This document shows, one piece after another, positions 9,498 to 18,733 of a stretch of 64,000 nt of DNA. The notes under the pieces are model-generated. The model worked only from the letters and a program-made list of their open reading frames with translations. It made no database searches and was not told the DNA's origin. How positions within the stretch are numbered: the first letter of the stretch is position 1; every line of letters begins with the position of its first letter. The stretch is from Trichomonas vaginalis G3. Lineage: Eukaryota; Parabasalia; Trichomonadida; Trichomonadidae. Where the stretch lies: positions 22,351,300 to 22,415,299 of the forward strand of contig NC_067204.1 in the NCBI RefSeq assembly GCF_026262505.1, written 5' to 3'. A program made the position numbers and the translations under genes.

Positions 9498-10109
9498 TTA
9501 CATGTATTTTTCAGCAACTTCGTCAAATAATTTTATAGCTTTATCTATCTCATCTACTTCAAACGTTTCTTTACCTTTCGTGGGAGCACCATACATTTTC
9601 TCAAACTTTTCAAGTAGTTCTGTTTCAGCAGCTCTCATATCGTTAACAAACACAACCTTAACTCTATTGACTGTAGAGTCATATCTTTGAGTTATATTAT
9701 ATGTTCTTCCTATCTTATATCTCTTTGTATTGAAGTCTTTCGGTTTCTGAACGATGTAAAGTAAGCCTTCACTGCAACGTTCCGTATCGAATGAACCATA
9801 TGTTATGAAATTATATCCAACAACTGGGTCAATCCAGAACAAAACTAGTGGTATAAGACTTTTGTCTATAAGATATGCTGTAGTTCCATGAAATCTTACC
9901 GATATCATAAGCTCAGGATTTCTTGTCAAAATTTTCTGAGTTGAAGCAATTTTAACCCAGTCGTTTGTTTTCTTTCCAGATGGAGATATAATGTCTGACA
10001 AAGAATATTTGTTGTATTTCTTTGAGTATCTTACGTTTAAATCACCAATTCTAACCATTTTGGTGTCATTGTCTATCTTTCTAACTGTTTCAAACTCAGT
10101 GTTTGACAT
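9498..10109 (-). CDS. KilA-N plus GIY-YIG-like (T5orf172 type) protein
   Basis: 203 residues. The N-terminal half (KYSLSDIISPSGKKTNDWVK, then ISVRFHGTTAYLIDKSLIPL and VLFWIDP) fits a KilA-N domain. The C-terminal half has LLYIVQKP, YKIGRTYNITQRY and a conserved glutamate in AAETELLEKFEK, the layout of the T5orf172 branch of the GIY-YIG nuclease superfamily. This domain pairing is known from poxviruses and other large DNA viruses. It may bind and nick or process element DNA. The frame looks whole. Confidence 0.65.
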   Translation of the reverse strand: MSNTEFETVRKIDNDTKMVRIGDLNVRYSKKYNKYSLSDIISPSGKKTNDWVKIASTQKILTRNPELMISVRFHGTTAYLIDKSLIPLVLFWIDPVVGYNFITYGSFDTERCSEGLLYIVQKPKDFNTKRYKIGRTYNITQRYDSTVNRVKVVFVNDMRAAETELLEKFEKMYGAPTKGKETFEVDEIDKAIKLFDEVAEKYM

Positions 10110-10363
10110 TTCCTGTTCTTACATACAAAATAAAAAAAAATATTTTAAAAAAACTAGCTTTTATTTTCTATCTTAAGGAAATTCATGAAATTTGGTCATT
10201 TTACTCAGAATTCAATAAAATATATTTTAGGCGACCAGGTCACTCGGTTAAATGAACTTCTCTGAAAAAGTGTGACAACATGACATTTTGACAACAACAC
10301 AGGAAATATACTTCTTCGTAAATGTTTTGTCAAGACTTCTTCGTAATGAGCGTAAATCAGACA

Positions 10364-10425
10364 AAAATATATTTTAGGGTAGAAGGGTATATCTACCCCG
10401 TTTTCTACCCTCATTTCTACCCCAT
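10364..10425 (+). repeat. TACCC dyad repeat, copy 1
   Basis: AAATATATTTTAGGGTAG, dyad core GGGTATATCTACCC, then two further CTACCC units spaced by cgtttt and tcattt. First of six copies in element A. Confidence 0.75.
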
Positions 10426-10503
10426 ATGTCCTTACTGAAAAAGTATGTGTTCCATATGTCATTTTACTCAGAATTTTACTCAGAATTTTATACAGAATTC
10501 AAT

Positions 10504-10563
10504 AAAAATATATTTTAGGGTAGAAGGGTATATCTACCCCGTTTTCTACCCTCATTTCTACCA
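10504..10563 (+). repeat. TACCC dyad repeat, copy 2 (left edge of gene cassette)
   Basis: Same sequence as copy 1, 140 bp further on. Lies downstream of the gene at 10633-11469 and is in inverted orientation to copy 3 on its other side. Confidence 0.75.
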
Positions 10564-10632
10564 TAACTATTTACAAGCGTTTTACATGGTATATGTTGTG
10601 ATGGTTCATGACTTTAAACAGTTTTGTAGCTT

Positions 10633-11469
10633 CTATTTCTTCACGAAGGATATCAAAAATTTTAAAACTATGCCGAAGGTTTCTTTATATTTCTTCTTGA
10701 CATCTGAAAGAAGGAAATCGTTAGCAGTTGGATAGTTTTTGTTCAGAAATGTCAACATGTCCATTTTATCTTCTGCTGGTTTCTCTACTTCTTTCTTTAA
10801 GTCAGTATGGTCTTTTCTCATTCTTTCTATCTCTTTGACGGAGTAGTTATATTTCCTTGTTGCTGCTTTACATTTTGAACATTGTGAGTTCATTTTTGCG
10901 TTATATTCTGAAATTTGTCCTGCTAAAACAAGTAAGGCGTAGATGGTCTTCTTTAACTCAAAGGCTGCTGGTTTTATCTGTTGGTTCCATACCTTACCTC
11001 TTCTATCTTTATCTCTTATCTGCAAGACACACTCAGCAACTAACGAAACAAAGTTGTCGTAGGTCTTAAATTCTTCAGATTTATATATGTCAATGAAATA
11101 TACCATATCGCAGTCTTTGTGGTTGTAATGAAATCCAAGAAACTCATAGTTTACATTACGTATGAACTTCTTTATTTCAACTGAGTCAGATGGTTTCACT
11201 TCTATTTCATCGAATTCTGGAATAGTGAGCTTTTGTTGTTGTATTTCAGGAAGTTTAGGTAGATGGTCAATAATATCCTGCATTTCATAAAGATACTGTT
11301 CATTTGTTTCATCTTTCGCACTACAGTCTAAATCTCCTTGGAGAAGTTCTTGCTTTATCTTCTGGATTTCTGTTTCGAAAGTATATGAAGAAGGAATGAA
11401 GCTTTTCATCTCTACTAACATAGAAGTTGGGTTCATGACTAACGAGTTTGGTGCTGTTGTTGCTGACAT
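10633..11469 (-). CDS. Repeat-bounded cassette gene of unknown function
   Basis: 278 residues. It has a Cys pair (NSQCSKCKAA) that could bind metal, then a Lys/Glu coiled coil (KEIERMRKDHTDLKKEVE). A close relative is at 39569-40429, and both are enclosed by inverted copies of the same dyad repeat about 1.2 kb apart. The 3' end may differ from its relative. Not recognised outside this element class; perhaps structural or DNA-associated. Upstream it carries the A/T tract with gtaagaac before ATG. Confidence 0.55.
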   Translation of the reverse strand: MSATTAPNSLVMNPTSMLVEMKSFIPSSYTFETEIQKIKQELLQGDLDCSAKDETNEQYLYEMQDIIDHLPKLPEIQQQKLTIPEFDEIEVKPSDSVEIKKFIRNVNYEFLGFHYNHKDCDMVYFIDIYKSEEFKTYDNFVSLVAECVLQIRDKDRRGKVWNQQIKPAAFELKKTIYALLVLAGQISEYNAKMNSQCSKCKAATRKYNYSVKEIERMRKDHTDLKKEVEKPAEDKMDMLTFLNKNYPTANDFLLSDVKKKYKETFGIVLKFLISFVKK

Positions 11470-11676
11470 GTTCTTACAATAAAAATAAAAAAATATTTTT
11501 GGTGGGACTACCTTTATTTTATTTCAGCACAAAATGAACGAGTTTGGTTTAAAATACGGTGGAGCCAAAAATGGCTCGACCTCAAAACAAGCATTTTGTG
11601 AAGAATATACCAACCCGCGGAAAACGGCGGGTTGCTTTTTTTATACAAAGTTCAAGAGTTTTGTGTGTTTTCTACG

Positions 11677-11738
11677 AGGGTAGAAAAGAGGGTAGAAAAC
11701 GGGGTAGATATACCCTTCTACCCTAAAATATATTTTTT
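11677..11738 (-). repeat. TACCC dyad repeat, copy 3 (right edge of gene cassette)
   Basis: Minus orientation: GGGTAGAAAA units, core GGGTAGATATACCC, then CTACCCTAAAATATATTT. Pairs with copy 2 as an inverted repeat around the cassette gene. Confidence 0.75.
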
Positions 11739-11756
11739 GGTGGTACGTCGGACATT

Positions 11757-12000
11757 GTTCTGAAACAGTACAAGTCTTGTTCTGAAACAGTACAAATATT
11801 GTTCTGAAACAGTACAAGTCTTGTTCTGAAACAGTACAAATATTGTTCTGAAACAGAACAAATATTGTTCTGAAACAGAAAATTTTTCTCTCAAATTGAG
11901 AGCTTTTACGGGAAATTTGTTCTGAAAAAGTACAAGACTAGTTCTGAAAAAGTACAAGACTAGTTCTGAAACAGTACAAGACTAGTTCTGAAACAGAACA
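11757..12000. repeat. 22-bp tandem array, type 2 (two blocks)
   Basis: GTTCTG recurs at 11757, 11779, 11801, 11823, 11845 and 11867, then at 11919, 11941, 11963 and 11985, exactly 22 bases apart within each block. Units read gttctgaaacagtacaag with two alternating endings. The blocks are separated by a small hairpin (CTCTCaaattGAGAG). The unit sequence is unrelated to the 8103 array but has the same period. The same unit reappears inverted at 40800-40867. Confidence 0.9.
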
Positions 12001-12364
12001 ATGGACAGCATCGAGCCATTAGATGAGGCAATTTACCTTATAGAGATAAATGAAGTTGTTAAGCAGTATTTGGGCAAGGACAAAGCCAACAAGTCCCTCG
12101 GCGTCTGGTTGTCTGGAAGAGGTGCGCTGAAAATCGAGATTTCGACTGGAATTCCAATTCAAATACCAGAAAAACTCCTGTAGACGACATAAAGGAGATG
12201 AAGAAAGAAGCTCTTCTCAAGTTCTTTGCAAAGCGCCCATGGATACAACTTCCAAACAGAGAGAGTCCAATTCCACGAATTATACAAATTCTCAGAGCAC
12301 TGTTCCACTTCTCGGGTCAGCCGTTCTACATAACCTTAGAAGGCGACATCCAACCAGTTCAGTA
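12001..12364 (+). pseudogene. Small conserved Polinton gene, broken
   Basis: The start (MDSIEPLDEAIYLIE) follows directly on the 22-bp array. A downstream segment (FSGQPFYITLEGDIQPVQ) recurs after the scaffold gap at 43193-43350, and a start-like remnant (IYLIELPEPS) lies after the other 22-bp array near 8505. So this small gene is tied to the arrays. Function unknown; this copy has at least one break. Confidence 0.45.
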
Positions 12365-12420
12365 AACATCTCATTTTAACTCACTTTTTTTCTATCTTAA
12401 GGAAATTCATGAAAATTCAA

Positions 12421-12483
12421 GAGGGTAGAAAAGAGGGTAGAAAACGGGGTAGATATACCCTTCTACCCTAAAATATATTTTTC
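12421..12483 (-). repeat. TACCC dyad repeat, copy 4
   Basis: Minus orientation, same as copy 3, preceded by the inner flank ttcatgaaaattcaagag that is also found beside copies 5 and 6. Lies between the small gene and the fibre-partner homologue. Confidence 0.75.
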
Positions 12484-12492
12484 AATACTTTT

Positions 12493-13341
12493 TCAGCACT
12501 TCTCCGTAGTTATATATGAAAGACAATTCGAGATAAAAGTCGTAGTACAATGGAACAATATGTTGCACACATTTGTTGTGAACCAAACTTGAAAGTCAGA
12601 GAAACTGTTACTAGGTGGTTCATAGAATTTAGAAGCAAAGTCATAAAAGTCCTTACCAATACATAGAAAACTATTGTTGCTTGAACTGAAACTTGCATGA
12701 CACATAACATTTTGAGGGTCAAACACGTTTCTATAAACTGTCAAATCTGCTGGTGGGCGTATAAACCAGAACGGACCGTCAGGTGGTAATGGTTCGTTCT
12801 GGTTTAGTAACCGAAGAAATTGTGCCCAAGAACGTTTGTCTACTTGCCAAAATAAAAACTGTGTATCTCTTGGAGGGTTAATTTCAATCTTTTGAAATGA
12901 AACGGTGGAGTTCATCTTGTCATATTCTAGTTTCAGATAGTATGTTCCATTTAGTAAAGAGTCGTATTTTTCTTGAAATTCCCAATAGTATTTGTTCATT
13001 TGAGTTTGAAAGTCATTTAGAGTCTTCTCAAGACTTTCGTCTGAACGAACTGTAAAGATTCTCATTTCATCAAATTTGTCTATTAGACCATCATGACCTC
13101 TATACTGCCCATGAAAATATACCGCAAACATAAACGCGTTAGTTCTTTTTGAAAACAAAACTTTTCTAAATCCTATTGCCTTTGCATCTGAAGGACTTTG
13201 AAGCCAACGAATTGGAAAGTCAAACCTGTAAGCACCGGATGAAATTTCTTCATCTGATATAGTCCTACCGGCATTTGTAAAGATATAGTCTAACGGTTTT
13301 GTATCTGCTACTTTTGTTCTTTGTTTTTCAACCTGAAACAT
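12493..13341 (-). pseudogene. Diverged fibre-partner family member
   Basis: About 280 residues from MFQVEKQRTKVADTKPLD. It follows the layout of the genes at 17623, 27655 and 50801: N-terminal TKPLDYIFTNAG, RFDFPIRWLQSPSDAKAIGFRK, a variable middle, then HASFSSSNNSFLCI and FYEPPSNSFSDFQVWFTT. It is the most diverged member here and is not paired with a fibre gene. It carries about one break. Probably a virion surface or fibre-associated protein; inferred from the pairing of its relatives. Confidence 0.6.
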
Positions 13342-13413
13342 TTAATATATGTAAAAATATACTGTTTTAAAAAATGTTTTATTTTAAATGGTATGCCATT
13401 TCATATTTCTCAT

Positions 13414-14133
13414 CTAACAAACATGTTGTCTGACTGCTTGACGGTTAGGTTGGTACCATTCGAGCTTGACACTTGCAATTCCTTCAATTGCATTCAAAAT
13501 GTCTGAGTCGGAGTCAAACATTTGTTCTCTCTTTGTAGTCTTGAAAGCGTCAAGAAGTTGTGCGGCTGTTGTGACATTGCCATGTGCATAGTATATATGA
13601 CCATCTAAATCTGTTATGGTTAGTCTGAGATTGTATCCTTTCTTATTTCCGTCTTGTATGGCAGCAAGTACACCCATGAAGCCTTCTTTGTTCTTTCCTT
13701 CTTCAAAATTTACTGTAAAGGTTCGACCAGATGTAATTTTACTTCTAACTTCACGATACTTTTCATATGCATATCTTGTTCTTTCCATTGGAGCATGTGC
13801 GTCTTCACCTTTTCCTTTTTTCCTTCTCAAAGGATGCAATTGTTCGTCATGTTTCCAGTAGAATCTGGCAAAGCCGTCGTGTCCTTCAACTTGAGGTTCA
13901 CTAACATCGAAAGGCATGTCCATAAGACGTTCTTCTTCTAACCTCTCTAGTCTGTTTGGATAATTTGCACGTGCTGTTTCCAAATCCATTTCGTAGCGAA
14001 GACCAGACAATTTGTCATAGACTTTTATTGGCTTTCCCTTCCTATATTTAAACTTCTTCGAAACTCTCCAACCATATCTTTGCAACTCTGCTTTTATTCT
14101 AGCAGACTTTCTATCCATTCTATATGGGGGCAT
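13414..14133 (-). pseudogene. N-terminal part of protein-primed DNA polymerase B
   Basis: Begins MPPYRMDRKSARIKAEL and matches the start of the longer polymerase fossil at 45270-47320 almost residue for residue. Only the region before the exonuclease and polymerase motifs is present. This part of Polinton polymerases carries the N-terminal extension linked to protein priming. The gene is a fossil fragment. Confidence 0.75.
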
Positions 14134-14163
14134 TTTTATAAAAATAAAAAAATGTTTTTTTCT

Positions 14164-14748
14164 TTACTTAACATAACCACCGGCTGCCATAAGTCTTTGA
14201 CGCCAACCCATACCAGCTAATGAAGGTTGAGTTGGTTTAGTCTCCAGACTAAACTTTGGTTTTGGTTTATCTTCAGTTTTTGGTTTTTCTTCTTCTATCG
14301 GTTTTTCGTCACTTTTCGGTTCCTCTGACTTTACCTCACTTGCAGGTATGGTTGTGTCGTCAACATCTTCATAAATATCATATGCCATTTGTTTTTGTTT
14401 TCCTTTCAACTTTTTGTGTTTGTTGTAAAGTTTAGAATATTTCGACTCTAAGTCAATGAGATGTTCTATAATGAACTGTTGGTCAGTGAAGTAAACTTTT
14501 CCATCTGTTGTCTCGAAAGCTCCTTCAGACTTCAATATTTTATTTGTGAGAGTCTGTTTCTTTTTTGAGATACTTGCCGTTCCATTTCTATGAAAAGTGA
14601 CTTTGTAGTTAGGGTTTGTATTTCCAGACCTGGCACTTTCTATTATTGAATTTTTCTCTTCATCTGTAAGTTCTTTGACAGGTTTTGACAATGGTTCTGA
14701 ACTTTTTGTTTGTGGTGTCAAATCTACCGTTTCAACTTCTTCGGTCAT
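14164..14748 (-). CDS. Unrecognised Polinton protein, 194 residues
   Basis: Charged protein: acidic N-terminus, a middle with KVTFHRNGTASISKKKQTL, a short coiled coil (SKYSKLYNKHKKLKGKQKQM), then a Pro/Glu/Lys-rich linker and the C-terminus GMGWRQRLMAAGGYVK. The copy at 47350-47934 differs in only a few residues. It sits between the polymerase and small virion-like genes on the same strand. Upstream tract tttttactgagatgaa precedes the ATG. The frame looks whole. Confidence 0.65.
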   Translation of the reverse strand: MTEEVETVDLTPQTKSSEPLSKPVKELTDEEKNSIIESARSGNTNPNYKVTFHRNGTASISKKKQTLTNKILKSEGAFETTDGKVYFTDQQFIIEHLIDLESKYSKLYNKHKKLKGKQKQMAYDIYEDVDDTTIPASEVKSEEPKSDEKPIEEEKPKTEDKPKPKFSLETKPTQPSLAGMGWRQRLMAAGGYVK

Positions 14749-14767
14749 TTCATCTCAGTAAAAAATT

Positions 14768-14923
14768 TTAGTTTGGTTTGTTTTCAACTGGTTGTTTAGG
14801 TTTTTTAAGTCGGTCTAAAACTTCCTGAGGTATAGGAAGAACTTGACAAACACGTGGTTGTGTAACTGCTGGAAGCCGACAAATCCATCTTGAGCCCATT
14901 TGTCTCAATGCTGTATTGTTCAT
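14768..14923 (-). CDS. Small conserved protein, 51 residues
   Basis: Reads MNNTALRQMGSRWICRLPAV and ends KKPKQPVENKPN. The second copy at 47954-48109 has the same protein with base changes that are silent, which supports coding. It shares the upstream tactgagatgaaATG tract with its downstream neighbour. Basic, with a proline-rich second half. Function unknown; the neighbours are small virion-like genes. Confidence 0.6.
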   Translation of the reverse strand: MNNTALRQMGSRWICRLPAVTQPRVCQVLPIPQEVLDRLKKPKQPVENKPN

Positions 14924-14942
14924 TTCATCTCAGTAAAAAAAT

Positions 14943-15344
14943 TTACATTCCCCACGTTTGAGGCGGTTGAGGTTGGTTGTTGTTTACCCACTGTTGTGCA
15001 TGGTTATATCCTCTGTTAAAGAATCTTTCACCTTGGTCCATATAGTGCCCTGCTTGGTTATAGTAGTCATTTGCTTTGTTATAGTAGTTTCCTGCTTCTC
15101 TTCCTACATTGTCCATCCATCCTTGAACTTTTCCTCTTGTTTCAGGATTTGGAATAAGATTTGCTGCATCTCGTGCTACCTCCCAACCTTTCTGTACAGT
15201 TTGTATAATAGGTTGTGCTTTCTCTTTAAGTATACCTAATGTACTCAAAATCTTCCTTCCAACTCCAAATACACCTCTGGCTATTGTTCCCACTGCGGGC
15301 AAAAATCTGGATGCAACTCCTGCTAATGCGCCAAATAAACCCAT
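14943..15344 (-). CDS. Membrane-active virion protein candidate (pVI-like)
   Basis: 133 residues. The N-terminus MGLFGALAGVASRFLPAVG is a glycine-rich hydrophobic segment; GLFGALAG is strikingly like the influenza HA2 fusion peptide (GLFGAIAG). It is followed by an amphipathic stretch and a Tyr/Asn/Gln-rich tail with imperfect repeats (NYYNKANDYYNQAGHYM). Adenovirus protein VI, a lytic minor capsid protein, has a comparable N-terminal amphipathic helix. Function in membrane entry is inference. The start codon faces the integrase start across 17 bp. Confidence 0.5.
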   Translation of the reverse strand: MGLFGALAGVASRFLPAVGTIARGVFGVGRKILSTLGILKEKAQPIIQTVQKGWEVARDAANLIPNPETRGKVQGWMDNVGREAGNYYNKANDYYNQAGHYMDQGERFFNRGYNHAQQWVNNNQPQPPQTWGM

Positions 15345-15361
15345 TTCTTATAGGGTAAAAA

Positions 15362-16319
15362 ATGACGAATCCAAACAAGGACCCCTATGTTTCTAAAGCA
15401 ACAAAGAAAGCACTCATGATAAAAATCTTTAGTTCAACACCAAATGCTTGGTTTATGGATATCTTGGAAAACATTCCGAGGTATAGAGAAGATGGACCTC
15501 CATACTGGCTAATATTTGTCGGTCAAAACACAAGATACTGTGAAGCCATACCATTATGGTCCAAAAATATTTTAGATGTGAAAACTGCTTTGACAATATT
15601 CGTTGACAAATACCATCCAACAAAACTGACATCTGACTGTGAAAGTTCTTTCAAATCAGACGATATTAAAAACTATCTGCGTTCAAAAAATGTAAACCAA
15701 TATTTCATTGTCGACCAAACCATTCTGCTCTTGGTGTCATTGACAGTTGTATAAAAATCTTAAGAGACTTAAACCAACCACAAGGTGGTGAGGTAGATGA
15801 AATGTCATATGACGACAAGTACAGACACTTCTCCATGGCAAAGATGAGACAAGTTTTAAATATTTACAATAGCCGTAAACAAAAGGTTTGGGAAACCATT
15901 CCCCTGAAGAAATGAAAAACAACCCTGACTTAGAGAAAGACTATATATTTAATAGTTTAGTCAAAAGAGACAAACAAGAAAGAATGCCAGGCTTCAAACT
16001 TAAGAAAGGTGACAAAGTAAAAATAGAAATACCTAAACGCGACCCATATGAAAATACTATTGACTATGACAACAATGGGAACTCGACAGGTACTCACATT
16101 CGTGTTCGTAAAAATAGAAGAAAGTATACAAGAGAATATTATGAAGTTTTAGGCAAACATGGCAAAATGTACAGACTGCAAGCAGAAGATAAAACTACTA
16201 TTGTCAGACCTCGTTTCAAACTTGTCAAAGTTCAAGGTGGTATACTTTCAAAGACAGTTCCTAACAAATATAAGACAACTCCTGACGAATATGCTAAAGA
16301 AGTTGAAAATGACGACTAA
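15362..16319 (+). pseudogene. Integrase, retroviral type (Polinton c-integrase), broken
   Basis: DDE-superfamily integrase that inserts the element. Visible parts are WLIFVGQNTRYCEAIP, KLTSDCESSFKSDDI, the region FIVDQ and the C-terminal part with KLKKGDKVKIEIPKRDPY and YYEVLGKHGKMYRLQ, which is SH3-like and chromo-like in style. From the C-terminal half to the stop the protein is identical to the copy at 48548-49499. A few breaks are present. Its stop overlaps that of the convergent fibre gene. Confidence 0.85.
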
Positions 16320-17604
16320 GCATTTCTATACCATGCGTAAACTGTCATGTAAGGTGGCATGTAGTCTTTACTTTGTCCCGTTGTTTGCGTATATCCTGAA
16401 ACGTTATGTGTATGGTTTCCATCTCCCTGAGTGTCACTCCAGTAACAATTTATAGCAAACTTAACGTTGTCTTTAACATCATATCCTTTACCTTTTGTCA
16501 TTCCTGACCAATCCCAATATCTATGCTTATGCCAACCTGCTTGAGATGTACTTAAATCTATGTAGTGACTGTGTGCAGGTAAATTTTCACCTGAAATCGT
16601 TTTACTTCCACCTGTTTCCTTTGAAGAGTTTGCACAATACAAAAACCTGTCGACTATTTGAGTCCAAGTTCCAAAACCAAGTACTACTTCTGGTCTGGTA
16701 GAGTTCATTGACGTATAAATAGAACCTATAGGATATACTGTTTGAAGTATTTCTGTCTTTAATGTTTGAAGCTCTGTTTTGTCTGCTTTTTTATATAACT
16801 TTTCTTCAAGTTCATTTACGTCAGAGATGCTATGTCTATGATATTTTTGTGGGTATGTTCCTTCTGTCCATGCGAAAATACGTTCTTTTGTTGCATCTAC
16901 ATATCCTTTTATCCATGTCGAGTCTGCTTTTGTATTCCTTAACTCTGTAACACCTTTCTCAAGCTCTTTCAACTGTTGTCCATCTTCCATTAAACCTCTG
17001 GTATGACTTGAAACGTTTGTGTCAACATATCTACAGTTTCTTTGTCGGCTTTAAGGTCTAAACACCCTGAAACCCATCCTGTATCGGCTTTAGTTTTTAA
17101 AATCTTTGAAGTCCGTTCATGGTACCATTCAACCCTTTCTTTAATTTCATTGTCTTTTTCATCCACATATTCCTTATCTGCCTTCTTATCTAATGCACTA
17201 GCCACACATGCTAACTCATCGTTAACATATGTTTTATCTGCTTTCTTTTCAACATCCTCTTTTGTTGCATATGTTGCATCTGCTCTGTCATGTTCTTCTT
17301 GAACTTTTTCAATGACATACTCTTTGTCAGCTTTGTTGTCAACATCTGCTTTCAAAAGAAGTTCTTTTATAGGTTTCTCGTTTAAAGTTCCTTTTGTTGG
17401 ATTTACACAGACAGTATGGTTCTTATTGTCTTGAAACAGAAACTCGTCTGTCATTGGGTTTATCGTCAGTTTTAAGTTTCCTTCTTTCAATGACTCAGAT
17501 ATCTTAGAATAGTTTGAAAAGTTTGTTGTGTTCTTATTTAGAGCTTGCATAATGAGTTGTCGGTTGTGTTGTATTTCTCTCATAGACGCTGTTTCTTTCG
17601 ACAT
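16316..17604 (-). pseudogene. Phage-type tail fibre of Polinton A
   Basis: Trimeric-fibre-like product. The base part (MSKETASMREIQHNRQLIMQ) is followed by repeated KADKxYVD coiled units. The tip part begins TVYPIGSIYTSMNSTRPE and continues GFGTWTQIVDRF, GGSKTISGENLPAHSH, GNHTHNV and YMPPYMTVYAWYR. This is the collar/tip domain seen at the ends of many phage tail fibres, with HxH pairs that in phage T4 fibres bind metal. Likely the receptor-binding spike. It is split into at least two reading segments. The tip differs strongly from that at 49496-49885. Confidence 0.75.
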
Positions 17605-17622
17605 TTTTATTCTAGATAAAAT
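17605..17622. promoter_or_regulatory. 18-bp divergent spacer between fibre and partner start codons
   Basis: ttttattctagataaaat lies between the two opposite ATGs and is identical at 50783-50800. Any core promoter for both genes must lie here or inside the coding sequences. A TCTAGA dyad is at its centre. Confidence 0.5.
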
Positions 17623-18469
17623 ATGCTTTCAATAGAAAAAGAAAATTCAAGAGTTGCTACAACTAAACCATTAGATGAACTTTTTACTAACGTAGGTCAA
17701 AAGTTTGAGACAGAGACCGTAAAGCATGAAGGCTATCGTTTTGACTACCCATTGAGATGGTTAAGAGACCCATCCGTCACAAAAGCTATTGGCTTTCGTA
17801 GAATGAAGTTCATTTCAGAAGCCATACATGGTTTCCCATTTACGGTCGCTTTTGAAGTTCGATACTATAACAAAGAAAAACGTACGTATGAGAAATTTGA
17901 ACAGGGAAAACTTTTACAAGTGAATTTGCTTGTAAACTTAGAAACAACTCTTCAAGCTTTTCAAGAAAAAATAAACGATATCTATATCGAATATGCAAAA
18001 CAGTACAACATTGACGAAGGAGAGTACCATCTCGATATTATATATGACAGGAAAAATGCAACTGTTAAAATCAATAAAATAGAAGACCTTGGAGAAAACG
18101 TTTATATTTCTACAAAATATAACAACTTGGCATGGCATAGATTTATGAGGATGTTAAATCAGCCTGCATGGTATCCAGTACACCGGACTATTATGAAGTC
18201 GAAAACCCTAATGGAACATATGAAAATGTTTTCGACCAAGATGCTATTATAGTTCATGCTTCATTTTCTGGTGCACAAAACTCTTTTTTATGCTTGGCAA
18301 ATGACTTTTACGAAAAACCTACAAGCTATACGAACCACCAAGTGGAAGTATTTCAGACTTTCAAGTATGGTTTACTACAGATGGAAGAAAGAGAATAATT
18401 CCATTATACCACGCGTTTTACTTAGAACTTAGTTTCATATACAACTACTATCGAACGGTAAAAATATAA
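17623..18469 (+). pseudogene. Fibre-partner protein (variable-middle family)
   Basis: About 280 residues, starting MLSIEKENSRVATTKPLDEL. The first 63 residues are nearly identical to the copies at 27655 and 50801; the middle (from FISEAIHGFPFT) has only faint similarity to them; the end (IIVHASFSGAQNSFLCLAND) is conserved again. Always divergent from a fibre gene. Possibly the fibre-attachment or penton-like base, but this is inferred from pairing only. About one break. Confidence 0.6.
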
Positions 18470-18473
18470 TTTT

Positions 18474-18716
18474 TTAATACGGTTGAGGTGTTGGATTTGG
18501 TTGCCAACTAGACTGTGGTGCAGGTTCAGGCTGTTGTATAACAGGAGCTTGTTCTTCTGGTTCAGGGTCTTTAGGTATAATACCAACGAACTGACCTACT
18601 CTTTTACCAATATTTTTGACTCCGTTCCAAATTCCTCTTCCTACGGTTTTTATTCCATTCCATATACCTCTTCCAACTCTTCTGAAGAAGTTTCCAATAC
18701 TACTGAAGAAACCCAT
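18474..18716 (-). CDS. Amphipathic cationic small protein, 80 residues
   Basis: MGFFSSIGNFFRRVGRG is followed by two near repeats (GIWNGIKTVGR, GIWNGVKNIGK), giving a cationic amphipathic helix like membrane-lytic peptides. A Pro/Glu/Gln-rich tail follows. Gly at position 2 and Ser at 6 would fit an N-myristoylation signal. Copies are at 27417-27650 and 51654-51893. Likely a membrane-active virion or exit protein; inference. Confidence 0.55.
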   Translation of the reverse strand: MGFFSSIGNFFRRVGRGIWNGIKTVGRGIWNGVKNIGKRVGQFVGIIPKDPEPEEQAPVIQQPEPAPQSSWQPNPTPQPY

Positions 18717-18733
18717 TTTACTATATGTAAAAT

